From Bacillota bacterium (GTDB lineage Bacteria; Bacillota; Clostridia; Acetivibrionales; DSM-1351): 64,000 nt of DNA. Numbering within the stretch: position 1 is the first letter of the stretch; the number at the start of each line of letters is the position of its first letter. The DNA lies in NCBI GenBank assembly GCA_023400235.1, contig JAEXFI010000016.1:23712-87711 (forward strand), read 5' to 3'. The notes beneath the pieces were generated by a model. That model saw only the letters and a program-made list of their open reading frames with translations, searched no databases and had not been told where the DNA came from. The position numbers and the translations under genes are program-made. This document shows positions 1 through 7,975 of the stretch, piece by piece.

Positions 1-144
1 TTCAACACCCGTCGTTGAACCCACCCACGGCAGCCATTCCCTCAAAAACAAACGGTTATCATCAATCAGGCGATACAGCTCTTTGGCATTTTTAAGTTCT
101 AGGACCCTTAATTGAATGTCGTCAGTTGCCTGGAAATAAAACAT
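1..144 (-). CDS. GNAT acetyltransferase, N-terminal part only
   Basis: Reading the minus strand from the ATG at 144 gives 48 codons that run off the window edge. The residues around LKNAKELYRLIDDNRLFLRE and the following EWLPWV resemble the start of RimJ/RimL-type GNAT N-acetyltransferases (ribosomal-protein-serine acetyltransferase group), which move an acetyl group from acetyl-CoA to a protein or small-molecule amine. A GGGAGG ribosome site lies about six bases upstream of the ATG (151-156 on the plus strand). The catalytic half is outside the window, so the substrate cannot be inferred. Confidence 0.7.
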   Translation of the reverse strand, partial: MFYFQATDDIQLRVLELKNAKELYRLIDDNRLFLREWLPWVGSTTGVE

Positions 145-247
145 TTTATACCTCCCTGCCCTTCTTATACAATCAGTACTTATTCAATAGGTACTATATT
201 CAAGAGATACTTTAATTCAGAGTAAATTACCCGGCCTTCCATTTCTG

Positions 248-1138
248 CTATGTCTCAGGTCTAAGAAGCTTCTCCAGATTTTCCTCAGACCACTGCAGGA
301 CCTTTTGCTCATTTTCACAGGGATACTCATAGGCAAGCTTCTGGGCCACTTCTATTGCCAGTATTCTGAAAAGCTTGTAAGTTTGTTTGATGGAACAAAG
401 AATATCCTCCTGTTCAAAATGCCCGAAAGAATACTTCAGACCCTCAGCCACTCTTGGATCTGCCCATTTTTCAACAAAGCGTCCGGCATGCCAGGTGTCA
501 TAATCTCTTCCATTTACAGCCCAGGAATGCCACTCAATGAGTTTCAAAAGCCTTGCTTTCAAGTAACCGTCAGAACAGCTTATGGCTGCCCAGATTTCTT
601 TTCTGTTCAGTTTCTTCAGGGCCCATACATAGTGGTATATAAAGTCATTTACAAGTTCCAGGTACTCCCGGTCTGAGGGCAGTTCCGGCAGCGCCGGCTT
701 CATGTCCATACTGTATAATTCACCCAAAACCCCGTCCTTATCTACTAATACCCTGAAGCCTCGTCCCAAGGAATACTTTACATCCTCGGGAACTCCGCAA
801 GTCTTAATATAGTGTACCATCTCATATGGTGTTATGGCAAAATCCACATCCAGCCCATCCTCAAAAAGAACCCTCCGCTCCTTGTTACCTCCCAGAGCAG
901 TGTCTTCAGTAAATGTCAGCCAGTAACCACCAAGTTGGGACAGCCAGGTCTCATTTGAAATATAATACTCTGCTGAGGTTGTAATAATGCTGACATCCAA
1001 ATCCGACCAGTCGTCGGCAGGCATGTCCTTTCTGGCTCTTGAGCCTTGAACAAGCACTGCTCTTATATCTTCTCTTTCATGTGCGAAAACAGCGATTTTA
1101 TCTAATAATGCCTCATACTTAGCGCTGACATCATGCAT
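248..1138 (-). CDS. ANT(6)-like aminoglycoside 6-adenylyltransferase family protein
   Basis: The 296-residue protein has the length and layout of the streptomycin 6-adenylyltransferase family (AadK/AadE, ANT(6)), which uses ATP to adenylate the antibiotic in the cytoplasm. A nucleotidyltransferase core is visible: GSRARKD near residue 32, the metal-binding pair in WSDLDV near residue 44, and a third acidic site in DVDFAI near residue 97. The ATG is preceded by GGAG at eight bases. It stands alone between the partial acetyltransferase and a lipoprotein gene. The family also holds chromosomal members with no proven resistance role, so activity on streptomycin is an inference. Confidence 0.85.
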   Translation of the reverse strand: MHDVSAKYEALLDKIAVFAHEREDIRAVLVQGSRARKDMPADDWSDLDVSIITTSAEYYISNETWLSQLGGYWLTFTEDTALGGNKERRVLFEDGLDVDFAITPYEMVHYIKTCGVPEDVKYSLGRGFRVLVDKDGVLGELYSMDMKPALPELPSDREYLELVNDFIYHYVWALKKLNRKEIWAAISCSDGYLKARLLKLIEWHSWAVNGRDYDTWHAGRFVEKWADPRVAEGLKYSFGHFEQEDILCSIKQTYKLFRILAIEVAQKLAYEYPCENEQKVLQWSEENLEKLLRPET

Positions 1139-1240
1139 CTGCTTATCTCCTTCCGGGCAGTTAACCCAGCGTATATGTCTACATGCTTCAAACTGAAAAA
1201 CTGGCCTGTGGACTAATACACAACACCTGCAACTGTTATG

Positions 1241-2230
1241 CTATTGCTTAAAAGTTATATTGTTAAGCTCAAATCGGCCATTATAATAAGAAACCTCTGC
1301 ATTCAGCTCTCCGATGAAATCAGGAGAGGCATAGGATTTTCGTATAGCCCCCAGGGCAAACTGCGCAAGAATTCTCTTGTCCTTGAATTCAAATCGGACA
1401 ATATTTCCAAAAGCTATATTTAGATTATCAATATCATCGGTTGGATTCTCAAGCTCAAAGGAACTGGAAACACTTCCGACACTGACATCAGCCCATAGTG
1501 CTGCACCTTTGACATGAGTTTTGAGCCGAACCTGCTTTTTAAGCTGTTCTGAATAATCAGTATAGCAATAATCCTTAAAATATTCTGTATTGGGAACAAG
1601 GTGATTTTTATCCTTTGGATTGCTGGGAATCACTTCTGACTCGGAAATCTTTACCACATGCAGTTCTTCAACTGAAAGTCCGGTTCCTGAGCCCACATAG
1701 AGAATAACACCCAGCTCATCCTTGCCATCTCCGTCAAAATCCGCCATATTCATACTGGGCAAAACAAATCTCGGAGTCAGATGATTCCATTCATAAAAAT
1801 GCCCGGTGCCATTGTAGTAAAGAATAACTCCGCCTTTATCCTTCAACCCGTATAGATAAAGCCTCCTGTCCGGCAAGACGGCAAGTAGCGGAACTTTTTC
1901 AGCTTCATACTGCTCCCAGGTTTTTACAACATTAGAGCTACCGGTTTCCCTGATTATTTGAACTGCTTCCTCCAGACTCATGCTTCCAGAATCAGTGTTA
2001 AGAGGCTCTTTCTCTGCAGATGTGCCCCAGGCTTTTGATTGTGCCTTCGTGTCTTGAGCCTCTGGATTCCGAACGTCCGCATTCTGTGCCTCCAAGGCTT
2101 TAACTGAGTGCATTCCAGCCTTGTCTAGCATATAATTATTATTTTCCGTGCAGGCACTTAATGTAAATGCCCCTACAAACAACAGCAAGACAAGCCTTAT
2201 AAATTTGAACTTACAGTATTTCTTACACAT
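1241..2230 (-). CDS. Lipoprotein with an FG-GAP/VCBS-like motif
   Basis: This 329-residue protein begins with a basic region, a hydrophobic stretch (RLVLLLFVGAFTL) and the lipobox LSAC at about residue 27, so it should be lipid-anchored on the outer face of the membrane. Residues 35-90 are low complexity, rich in A, E, Q and S. The second half contains ADFDGDGKDELGVILYVG, a calcium-binding-like FG-GAP/VCBS turn. This suggests a beta-rich extracellular domain, but I recognise no named family. CAGGAG precedes the ATG. It lies just downstream of the DUF2569 gene in the same orientation (44-base gap), so the two may be co-transcribed. Confidence 0.75.
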   Translation of the reverse strand: MCKKYCKFKFIRLVLLLFVGAFTLSACTENNNYMLDKAGMHSVKALEAQNADVRNPEAQDTKAQSKAWGTSAEKEPLNTDSGSMSLEEAVQIIRETGSSNVVKTWEQYEAEKVPLLAVLPDRRLYLYGLKDKGGVILYYNGTGHFYEWNHLTPRFVLPSMNMADFDGDGKDELGVILYVGSGTGLSVEELHVVKISESEVIPSNPKDKNHLVPNTEYFKDYCYTDYSEQLKKQVRLKTHVKGAALWADVSVGSVSSSFELENPTDDIDNLNIAFGNIVRFEFKDKRILAQFALGAIRKSYASPDFIGELNAEVSYYNGRFELNNITFKQ

Positions 2231-2274
2231 ATATTCTCCTGGTCAGGTATGTAAACCGCTAATATTACAGGAAA

Positions 2275-3042
2275 TTACCTTATGAAAGTATTTTTAACCC
2301 TTTTTGACACAAGCATATAGGGAATCCAGACACCACTGGTAGCTATGGCTGCAATAAGCTGTGAAGTCGCTGTTATATTTAAGTCCAATGCTAACGCCTT
2401 CTGTATCTGGTATATAAATATAAGGTCAATAAGCATAATTAATACATTCAAAACCATCATACCTATATATACTATGGGAAACTGTTTTTTCTTCATAAAA
2501 AATAGAACTATAAGCAAGACAGACAAGCCCAGGAGCACTACATTGCCTATGAGCTCAAAAAAAGCCATGGGCTTCCACAATGCACTGTACATGTTGCTAT
2601 CAGGGTCTGTAAGCTGCGTCAGCATCCCGCTTTTGAAATATACCGAGAAAATCTGGTAAATTGCATTGAGCAAAATTAGAGGACCAAGGATTCTTCCGAT
2701 AGCTACCAGCACCAACCAGCCTCCCAATCCTGCAGGCCCCTGAATACCGTTTACTGGATACTGATTGGGCAAATTATTATCATATACCCTTCCATATGGA
2801 TTAAAGTCAGTATTCTGGACTTCTGCCAGCATATCCACGGGTTCGTTGGCACTGATAACGGTATTTTCCATATCCTCTTCCGCACTATACCCTATTGTAT
2901 TATTCTCTGCTATACCATCCTCTGATGCAATATTTTCAGACACACTATCCGCTGCTGCACCATCTTCTACAACACTATACTCTGCTGCACTAACCTCTGC
3001 TGCAATATCTTCAACTACACCATCCAGCTCTTTGTTTTCCAT
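2275..3042 (-). CDS. DUF2569 family membrane protein
   Basis: The C-terminal ~150 residues carry four predicted membrane segments, starting with GLGGWLVLVAIGRILGPL near residue 104, a hallmark of DUF2569 proteins, whose function is unknown. The first ~85 residues are an acidic, Ala/Ser/Glu-rich soluble tail made of degenerate short repeats (variants of AAE, SVVED, IASED). The repetition is also visible in the DNA at roughly 2850-3020. GGAG lies seven bases before the ATG. The tail is likely cytoplasmic and disordered. It could be a flexible linker or interaction tail; no function is assigned. Confidence 0.8.
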   Translation of the reverse strand: MENKELDGVVEDIAAEVSAAEYSVVEDGAAADSVSENIASEDGIAENNTIGYSAEEDMENTVISANEPVDMLAEVQNTDFNPYGRVYDNNLPNQYPVNGIQGPAGLGGWLVLVAIGRILGPLILLNAIYQIFSVYFKSGMLTQLTDPDSNMYSALWKPMAFFELIGNVVLLGLSVLLIVLFFMKKKQFPIVYIGMMVLNVLIMLIDLIFIYQIQKALALDLNITATSQLIAAIATSGVWIPYMLVSKRVKNTFIR

Positions 3043-3141
3043 TTTTTATCTCCAATATTGTTAAAAATTAATTTCTATCTTTTTAGATAATATCATACTT
3101 TACATATATTGGACACGACTTTTCACTTTTTTTCGTGTGAA

Positions 3142-3199
3142 GCGCCCATACTGGGCGCACCATAAAAAACTGAAGGCACCTGGGCTTTCAGCCTTCCAG
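3142..3199 (-). terminator. Intrinsic terminator next to a repeated palindromic module
   Basis: Read on the minus strand, an imperfect stem (CTGGAAGGC at 3199-3191 pairing with GCCTTCAG at 3177-3170) is followed by six T residues (3169-3164), a good Rho-independent terminator for the flavodoxin-like gene that ends at 3218. Directly beyond the T-run is the palindrome GCGCCCATACTGGGCGC (3142-3158 on plus) followed by ACCATAA. The same module recurs near 51.7 kb, and half of it near 47.25 kb. Confidence 0.7.
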
Positions 3200-3217
3200 A
3201 GTAATTTGCACACAAAG

Positions 3218-3931
3218 CTAAAAGGGCCGTTTTTCACCGTTCAACCACCCCTTTTGCCTCCAGTACTCTTTATCCGGATGGCCGTCAGCATAGCTGCTTA
3301 AGGATTTTTTGATTGCAAAAAACATAAACCGGGTAAACAATCTGGTGTGAAGCCTTTCTCTATTGACTATGCTGGCATGAAATTTTTGGGCCTTATTTTT
3401 AATAATTTTTTCAAACTTTTGCTGTTTAGTTGGCTTCATATCCTCCCAGTCTTTCGCAAAAATAGTGAGCCCCAGCTTTAGAATCCTTTTAATTCCCCAA
3501 AAATTCAAGCTGTTATAAATGGACTTAATGGCTTTTCCAGTTCCGGCTCCAGCAGTTGTGGAAATAATCATTGCCACCTTTTTAAACATTTCCTCCATTG
3601 GCCTGTGAGGTATGAACATATATCCATAGTGGTCCAGCAGTGTTTTAACCGCTCCGCTTTCAGCCAGTACATAAACAGGAGAAGTTATAATAATAGCATC
3701 GGCTTCCTTCAACGCCTGCTCCACAGGCTGGGTATACTGCGCGTGCGGGCAGGTTTCAGCCCCCTTGTCGAAGCAATTGTAGCATCCGCAGCAAAAGACC
3801 GGCATTGCTTTGGGAAGATAGAATTCAACAAATTCAACTTCACCCCTTTGTTCCAGTTCAGCCATGAATAATTTTGTTGCCTTGTATGTGTTTCCCTTTC
3901 GCGGGCTGCCGTGAATCACACAGATTTTCAT
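3218..3931 (-). CDS. NAD(P)H-dependent FMN reductase / flavodoxin-fold protein
   Basis: The protein opens with MKICVIHGSPRKGNTYKAT, the first beta strand and phosphate-binding loop of flavodoxin-fold FMN reductases. A Cys-rich segment follows at about residues 45-60 (CCGCYNCF then TCPH), as seen in many clostridial iron-sulfur flavoproteins, so an Fe-S or zinc site is possible. ITSPVYVLAESGAVKTLLDH is the second flavin-contact region. I chose the ATG at 3931 (237 residues) because GGAG lies eight bases upstream. An in-frame ATG 23 codons earlier has no ribosome site and adds unconserved residues. Expected role: cytoplasmic electron transfer to FMN; substrate unknown. Confidence 0.8.
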   Translation of the reverse strand: MKICVIHGSPRKGNTYKATKLFMAELEQRGEVEFVEFYLPKAMPVFCCGCYNCFDKGAETCPHAQYTQPVEQALKEADAIIITSPVYVLAESGAVKTLLDHYGYMFIPHRPMEEMFKKVAMIISTTAGAGTGKAIKSIYNSLNFWGIKRILKLGLTIFAKDWEDMKPTKQQKFEKIIKNKAQKFHASIVNRERLHTRLFTRFMFFAIKKSLSSYADGHPDKEYWRQKGWLNGEKRPF

Positions 3932-4008
3932 ATATTTACTCCGTTTCCATCCGTCAACTTGCTCTACCCTGTAATAAAATGAATTAATTCTGATATGCAA
4001 ACCTGAAA

Positions 4009-4425
4009 CTATTCACCAATAATTTTTATAAGCACTTTTTTCTCTCTTTTCCCGTCAAATTCACCGTAGAACAACTGCTCCCAGGTGCCAAAATCCAGCT
4101 TGCCGCCGGTTACAGCAACCACTGCTTCCCGCCCCATAATCTGACGCTTGAGGTGAGCATCCGCATTGTCCTCAAAGCCGTTGTGCCTGTATTGGCTGTA
4201 TGGCTTTTCAGGTGCAAGTACTTCCAGCCATTTCTCAAAATCCTGGTGCAGACCGGACTCATCATCATTAATAAATACACTGGCTGTGATGTTCATGGCA
4301 TTTACCAGAACCATGCCTTCACTTATGCCGCTTTCATCAATGCATCTTTGTACCTGGGAAGTAATGTTGACATACGCTCTGCGGCTGGGAATGTTAAAGT
4401 GCAGCTCTTTTCTGTAGGCTTTCAT
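4009..4425 (-). CDS. yjbQ: YjbQ family protein (UPF0047)
   Basis: At 138 residues this matches the usual length of YjbQ/UPF0047 proteins. Recognisable pieces are GMVLVNAMNITASVFINDDE near residue 37, HLKRQIMG near residue 92 and GTWEQLFYGEFDG near residue 112, which carry the conserved metal-binding and active-site residues. Family members have weak thiamine-phosphate synthase activity in complementation tests; the natural role is unsettled. AGGAGG lies five bases before the ATG. The gene sits between the TetR regulator and the flavodoxin-like gene, all on the minus strand with short gaps, so read-through from the TetR/ABC operon is possible. Confidence 0.9.
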   Translation of the reverse strand: MKAYRKELHFNIPSRRAYVNITSQVQRCIDESGISEGMVLVNAMNITASVFINDDESGLHQDFEKWLEVLAPEKPYSQYRHNGFEDNADAHLKRQIMGREAVVAVTGGKLDFGTWEQLFYGEFDGKREKKVLIKIIGE

Positions 4426-4443
4426 TTCTGCCTCCTGGTAGCT

Positions 4444-5079
4444 CTAATTCTTCTTATATATTCCGTATTTTATCATATCAATAAATAAATTATGCTCACT
4501 TATAATTTTATCAGCTTCCTCAAGGCTTAAGCTCAAAGCCTTTCCCTTAGTCTGCTTCATATATTTGTTGTATATGCCGTCCAAACTTAAAAGCATAAAC
4601 TCTATAGCCTTTTGTTTATCAATATCTTCTCTAAACAGGGAAAAATCAATGTCTTCAAAAACTGCAGGCATATGCTGGCTGTATATTTTATCATATCTTG
4701 CTTTCATTTCCTCTTCCATTCCGCGGGGAGTGTCGATAAAAGCCTCCATGACCAGCTTATACATAAAAGGCTGCTCACTTGCTATTTTCATTTTAACTAT
4801 TCCCCTGTTCACTATTCTTTCAAATAAATCAGAAGAAGCTTTCATATCATTTTCATAATACCTTCCGATAAAATGCTCAATGGCATAGTCCAGCAAATAT
4901 AGATACAAGTCTTTCTTGCTGCCAAAATAATGAAAAAGCAAGCCCTTTGATATACCTGCCCTGCTCACCATACTGTTGGTAGATGCCCTTTCATAACCGT
5001 TTTGGGCGAACTCCTCCATGCAGGTGTTTATTATATTGGTTTTCTTCTGTACATTGAGCTTATTAAAAGCAGGATTCAA
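4444..5079 (-). CDS. TetR family transcriptional regulator of the adjacent ABC-2 operon
   Basis: A 211-residue TetR-type repressor. The N-terminal helix-turn-helix spans about residues 10-55 and includes ISKGLLFHYFGSKKDLYLYL, the typical recognition-helix region. The rest is a variable helical ligand/dimer domain. The start is TTG at 5079, supported by AAGGAGAG six to eight bases upstream; no ATG fits. It is the third gene of an operon whose first two genes encode an ABC-2 exporter. The promoter of that operon carries two palindromes (6849-6904), the likely binding site, so the protein probably represses its own operon until a ligand is bound. Confidence 0.9.
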   Translation of the reverse strand: MNPAFNKLNVQKKTNIINTCMEEFAQNGYERASTNSMVSRAGISKGLLFHYFGSKKDLYLYLLDYAIEHFIGRYYENDMKASSDLFERIVNRGIVKMKIASEQPFMYKLVMEAFIDTPRGMEEEMKARYDKIYSQHMPAVFEDIDFSLFREDIDKQKAIEFMLLSLDGIYNKYMKQTKGKALSLSLEEADKIISEHNLFIDMIKYGIYKKN

Positions 5080-5128
5080 AATATACTCTCCTTATACTAT
5101 ACCTTAGACTTTGTTATTTGTCTGGTAC

Positions 5129-5932
5129 TTAAGCAACTATATCCTTTTTATTATATATTAAGCCGGCCATAAATGTACATGCTAAAGTTACTGCTGCCAT
5201 TATGACAAGATACACGGGCTCAATGGTTTTTCCCGTGATCAGGTCTGCTCCGTCCACAAACTTGAATGGTGTAACGTATTTTAAAAAGTTCGCTTTATCT
5301 GAAACAGTTGCCAATATACTAATGAAATACATTCCAAGAACTATTCCCACACCTGCGGGTATATTTATCCTGGCCTTTACAATAAATACGGAAATCAGCA
5401 GACCAACTGCTGCAAAAGTCACCTGCATAAGAATCGGTCCCAGAAAAAGCAGTAACAGCGCTTTTTGACTGTATGGCTCACTGCTTACATATTTTATTGC
5501 CCCATAGGATATAATGCTTACAGCTATATTCAAGATGAGAATATTTGTTAAAACAGCACATACCTTTTCCACCAGGATCCTGTTTCTGGTAATAGGTTTT
5601 GACATCAAAAATTCTGCTGTCTTTTCATCCTCTTCTTTCGAAAGTACTGAAATCCCCTGGAGCATGGCAAATATTCCTCCGAGAATGGTGACAAGCAGAT
5701 AGCAGTAAGTATTGTAAAAGCCTAGCAGCTCTGTAATACTGACCTTATCCATTCCAAAGGCAGCAATCATTTCCTTTGGGAAGGCTTGAAGCATTACGTT
5801 CATTTTATCTTTCATCGCACCGGCCAACGATGGATAAAGCAGGAGCATGGAAATATTATACACCAGCAGTATAGTTGTCCACAGCATTGTTGATTTTCCG
5901 TTCCTTATTATTTCTCTTTTATATAAAAGCAT
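5129..5932 (-). CDS. ABC-2 type transporter permease
   Basis: The 267-residue protein has six hydrophobic segments: about residues 20-40, 55-85, 110-135, 145-170, 175-200 and 235-260. The cytoplasmic loop reading LSKEEDEKTAEFLMSKPITR is a well-known signature of ABC-2 permeases of the YhaQ/NatB-like group. I start it at the ATG at 5932, which has AGGAGG at seven bases; the longer frame begins inside that ribosome site. It partners with the ATPase gene 27 bases upstream to export an unknown, probably hydrophobic, compound. It is followed by the TetR gene after a 49-base gap. Confidence 0.9.
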   Translation of the reverse strand: MLLYKREIIRNGKSTMLWTTILLVYNISMLLLYPSLAGAMKDKMNVMLQAFPKEMIAAFGMDKVSITELLGFYNTYCYLLVTILGGIFAMLQGISVLSKEEDEKTAEFLMSKPITRNRILVEKVCAVLTNILILNIAVSIISYGAIKYVSSEPYSQKALLLLFLGPILMQVTFAAVGLLISVFIVKARINIPAGVGIVLGMYFISILATVSDKANFLKYVTPFKFVDGADLITGKTIEPVYLVIMAAVTLACTFMAGLIYNKKDIVA

Positions 5933-5959
5933 ATGACGACCTCCTGTCAATACAATTTA

Positions 5960-6835
5960 TTATTTGTAATAGTGCATGAAAACCTCTTCAAGCTGAGGTT
6001 CCTCTACCCACAGATTTCTCAATTCATATTCATATAACCTTTTAATGATTGCCTCAATAGGCCCGTTGTATAAAAACTCAATGCTGTTTTCTGCTGAAGT
6101 TCTGTCCACCACTCCGGGTAAGCCCTCAAAAGCATTATTTTCAGGCTTCACAAATTCTACCTTTATCCGTTTATAAGTACTAGACCTTAAGGTGTCAATG
6201 GACTCGGTCTTCAAAATTCTTCCTTCCTTGATTATAGACACCCGGTGACACATTCTCTGAACCTCGGTAAGAATGTGTGAGGAAAAGAATATGGTCACTC
6301 CCCTCCTGTTTTCTTCCTGTAAAATATCAAAAAATGTGCTCTGCATCAATGGATCAAGGCCACTGGTAGGCTCATCCAGTATCAGCAGCCGGGGCTGGTG
6401 CAGCAATGCCTGCACGATACCCACCTTCTTCTTATTACCAAAGGACAGTTCCTCAAGCTTTTTGTCAACGTTTAGCTCCAGTGCTTTACAGAGCTGGTCT
6501 ATCCTTTGAGAACAGTCCTTTTTATAAAAGCTGGAGGAATACTTCAATAACTCTCTTACCTTCATATCGTCATAATAGTGCACTTCAGAGGGCAGATAGC
6601 CAATTTGCTCCTTTATCCTTCTGCTCTGTGTAAAACAGTCCAATCCGAAAATTTTGGCTTCACCTTTCTCAGCGTGAATAAGGTTTAATAAAGTCCTGAT
6701 GGTGGTGGATTTACCCGCCCCGTTTGGCCCGATGAAACCAAAGACCTCACCTTCCTTCACCTCCATATTCACATCAATAATGCCTCTTGAACTCCCATAG
6801 CTCTTGGAAAGCCCGATTATATCTATTGCATTCAT
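5960..6835 (-). CDS. ABC transporter ATP-binding protein (ABC-2 partner)
   Basis: A 291-residue ATPase subunit with all motifs in order: Walker A GPNGAGKST (about residue 36), an ABC signature variant LSFGNKKKVG (about residue 130), Walker B LLILDEPTSGLDPL (about residue 150) and the H-loop SSHIL. A C-terminal ~75-residue extension is typical of drug and bacteriocin exporters. The start at 6835 has AAAGGAGG seven bases upstream. A longer frame would begin inside the operator and is rejected. It is the first gene of the ATPase-permease-TetR operon and is controlled from the double palindrome just upstream. Confidence 0.92.
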   Translation of the reverse strand: MNAIDIIGLSKSYGSSRGIIDVNMEVKEGEVFGFIGPNGAGKSTTIRTLLNLIHAEKGEAKIFGLDCFTQSRRIKEQIGYLPSEVHYYDDMKVRELLKYSSSFYKKDCSQRIDQLCKALELNVDKKLEELSFGNKKKVGIVQALLHQPRLLILDEPTSGLDPLMQSTFFDILQEENRRGVTIFFSSHILTEVQRMCHRVSIIKEGRILKTESIDTLRSSTYKRIKVEFVKPENNAFEGLPGVVDRTSAENSIEFLYNGPIEAIIKRLYEYELRNLWVEEPQLEEVFMHYYK

Positions 6836-6848
6836 AGTATTTCCTCCT

Positions 6849-6904
6849 TTGACCACGTAGTCAATGCCTATATTAATTATATAAACTATTGACCACATAG
6901 TCAA
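6849..6904 (-). promoter_or_regulatory. Near-consensus promoter overlapped by two TetR-type operators
   Basis: On the minus strand, TTGACT (6904-6899), a 17-base spacer and a perfect TATAAT (6881-6876) form a strong sigma-A promoter. Two 16-base palindromes, TTGACCACATAGTCAA (6889-6904) and TTGACCACGTAGTCAA (6849-6864), lie 40 bases apart centre to centre. The first contains the -35 box and the second lies just after the expected transcription start, next to the ribosome site. This fits repression of the ABC-2/TetR operon by the TetR protein it encodes, binding cooperatively at both sites. Binding is an inference. Confidence 0.85.
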
Positions 6905-6962
6905 TGCATTTCCAAAGCCATCATGCTGCCTGTTAACTTATCTCCATAGATCAAAATTTCCC

Positions 6963-7020
6963 TTGACAGCAAGGAGATAAAAGTAATAAGATATGAATGA
7001 ATAAATATTAAATTCATTCA
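6963..7020 (+). promoter_or_regulatory. Promoter and autoregulatory inverted repeat of the second TetR gene
   Basis: TTGACA (6963-6968) is followed after 18 bases by TAAGAT (6987-6992), a plausible -35/-10 pair. Immediately after it are perfect 9-base inverted arms TGAATGAAT (6994-7002) and ATTCATTCA (7012-7020) with a 9-base AT-rich centre. The repeat covers the likely transcription start and ends just before the TetR gene, so self-repression is the simplest reading. Confidence 0.55.
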
Positions 7021-7038
7021 GAAATGAGGTATATATTA

Positions 7039-7611
7039 TTGGACAAAAAGGTGGCAATTTTGGAAGCTGCAAAGAAATTGTTTCTACTCAAAGGCTTTAA
7101 AGCTATAAATGTTTCAGATATAACAAAAAAAGCAGGGGTTAGTGTCGGTACTTTCTACAATTACTATGAATCCAAAGAAAAGCTCTTTTTAGAGGTTTTT
7201 ATTGAGGAAAACCGATATGCCAAGAAGCTCATTATAGACAAACTCAATATGAACGATTCTCCAGAAAAGATTACGAAAGAATATATGACACGAAATTTGG
7301 AATTCAATAGAAATAATTTAATATTAAAAGAATGGTACGGAAATACCATAGCAGACGAACTACATAAATATTTTGATGTTAATGGTAAAGATGACGTCAA
7401 ATTTATACGCCATATATTTTCTGACTTATTGGGGAAATGGAAACAAGATAAGAATATAAGGCAGGATATTCCCAACGAAACCCTTCTTTCAATATTTGAC
7501 ATGCTGGTATATCTGGATCAGCATCAAGAAGATATTGGCACTTCTAATTTCCCTGAAGCAATACAAGTTTTAGGAGATTTTATTATAAAGGGCTTCACCA
7601 CTATTGATTAA
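7039..7611 (+). CDS. TetR/AcrR family transcriptional regulator
   Basis: A ~190-residue regulator with a clear TetR helix-turn-helix at about residues 8-50 (KAGVSVGTFYNYYESKEKLF is the recognition region) and a divergent helical ligand domain. I prefer the TTG at 7039, nine bases after GAGG. The ATG at 7024 is in frame and adds five residues but has no ribosome site. It is followed by a DUF1450 gene 19 bases downstream and is preceded by a 27-base inverted repeat that looks like its own operator. No transporter gene lies beside it on the same strand, so its other targets are unknown. Confidence 0.85.
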   Translation: MDKKVAILEAAKKLFLLKGFKAINVSDITKKAGVSVGTFYNYYESKEKLFLEVFIEENRYAKKLIIDKLNMNDSPEKITKEYMTRNLEFNRNNLILKEWYGNTIADELHKYFDVNGKDDVKFIRHIFSDLLGKWKQDKNIRQDIPNETLLSIFDMLVYLDQHQEDIGTSNFPEAIQVLGDFIIKGFTTID

Positions 7612-7630
7612 ATTTAAAGGAGGGTCTGAT

Positions 7631-7849
7631 TTGGCAAAGACAATCAAAGTATGTAAATATTGCTCCGGCTTCGATGTAAAGGAGCTGAAAGACTTTGTAC
7701 CCGAAAAAGAATACAAGGTTGGCTGCATAGGTAAATGTGGCCGTAAATACCCTGAGCTTTCAACCAAGGTATTTGGTTTATTAAATGGAAACGTAGTCAT
7801 CTGCGATACAAAAGAGGACTTCTTTTCAGAAATTAAAAATATGCTCTAG
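7631..7849 (+). CDS. DUF1450 family small Cys-rich protein
   Basis: A 72-residue protein with CKYC near the N-terminus and GCIGKCG near residue 35, then a thioredoxin-like C-terminal half (FGLLNGNVVICDTKEDF). This spacing resembles the DUF1450 (YuzB-like) group, a ferredoxin/thioredoxin-like fold with no known function. The start is the TTG at 7631, because AAAGGAGGG ends about six bases upstream; the ATG at 7604 would place that ribosome site inside the gene. It shares the plus strand with the TetR gene at a 19-base gap and is probably in the same operon. Confidence 0.7.
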   Translation: MAKTIKVCKYCSGFDVKELKDFVPEKEYKVGCIGKCGRKYPELSTKVFGLLNGNVVICDTKEDFFSEIKNML

Positions 7850-7867
7850 CTTTAGATTAAGTATATT

Positions 7868-7975
7868 TTAAGCCAAAGTCAATTATTATCGGCTGAAAGC
7901 CGATGGTTTGGGTTTGAGGCAAAACCAAACTGAAGTACAACCTTTTGAAAACCCAAACCATTACTTTTGACTTAA
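7868..7975. terminator. Long nested inverted repeat between convergent genes
   Basis: Three nested or adjacent pairings lie here: outer arms TTAAGCCAAAGTCAA (7868-7882) and TTACTTTTGACTTAA (7961-7975, imperfect); middle arms TGGTTTGGGTTT (7904-7915) and AAACCCAAACCA (7949-7960, perfect); and a compact hairpin ATCGGCT-GAA-AGCCGAT (7888-7904). It sits between the 3' ends of the DUF1450 gene and the phospholipase gene, so a bidirectional terminator is the simplest role. The symmetry would also suit a small non-coding mobile element relic. Confidence 0.5.

Noticed and set aside
2850..3020. Short imperfect repeats that might be a coding minisatellite
   Set aside because: The units are too diverged for a clean period; they fit a low-complexity Ala/Ser/Glu tail of the DUF2569 protein.
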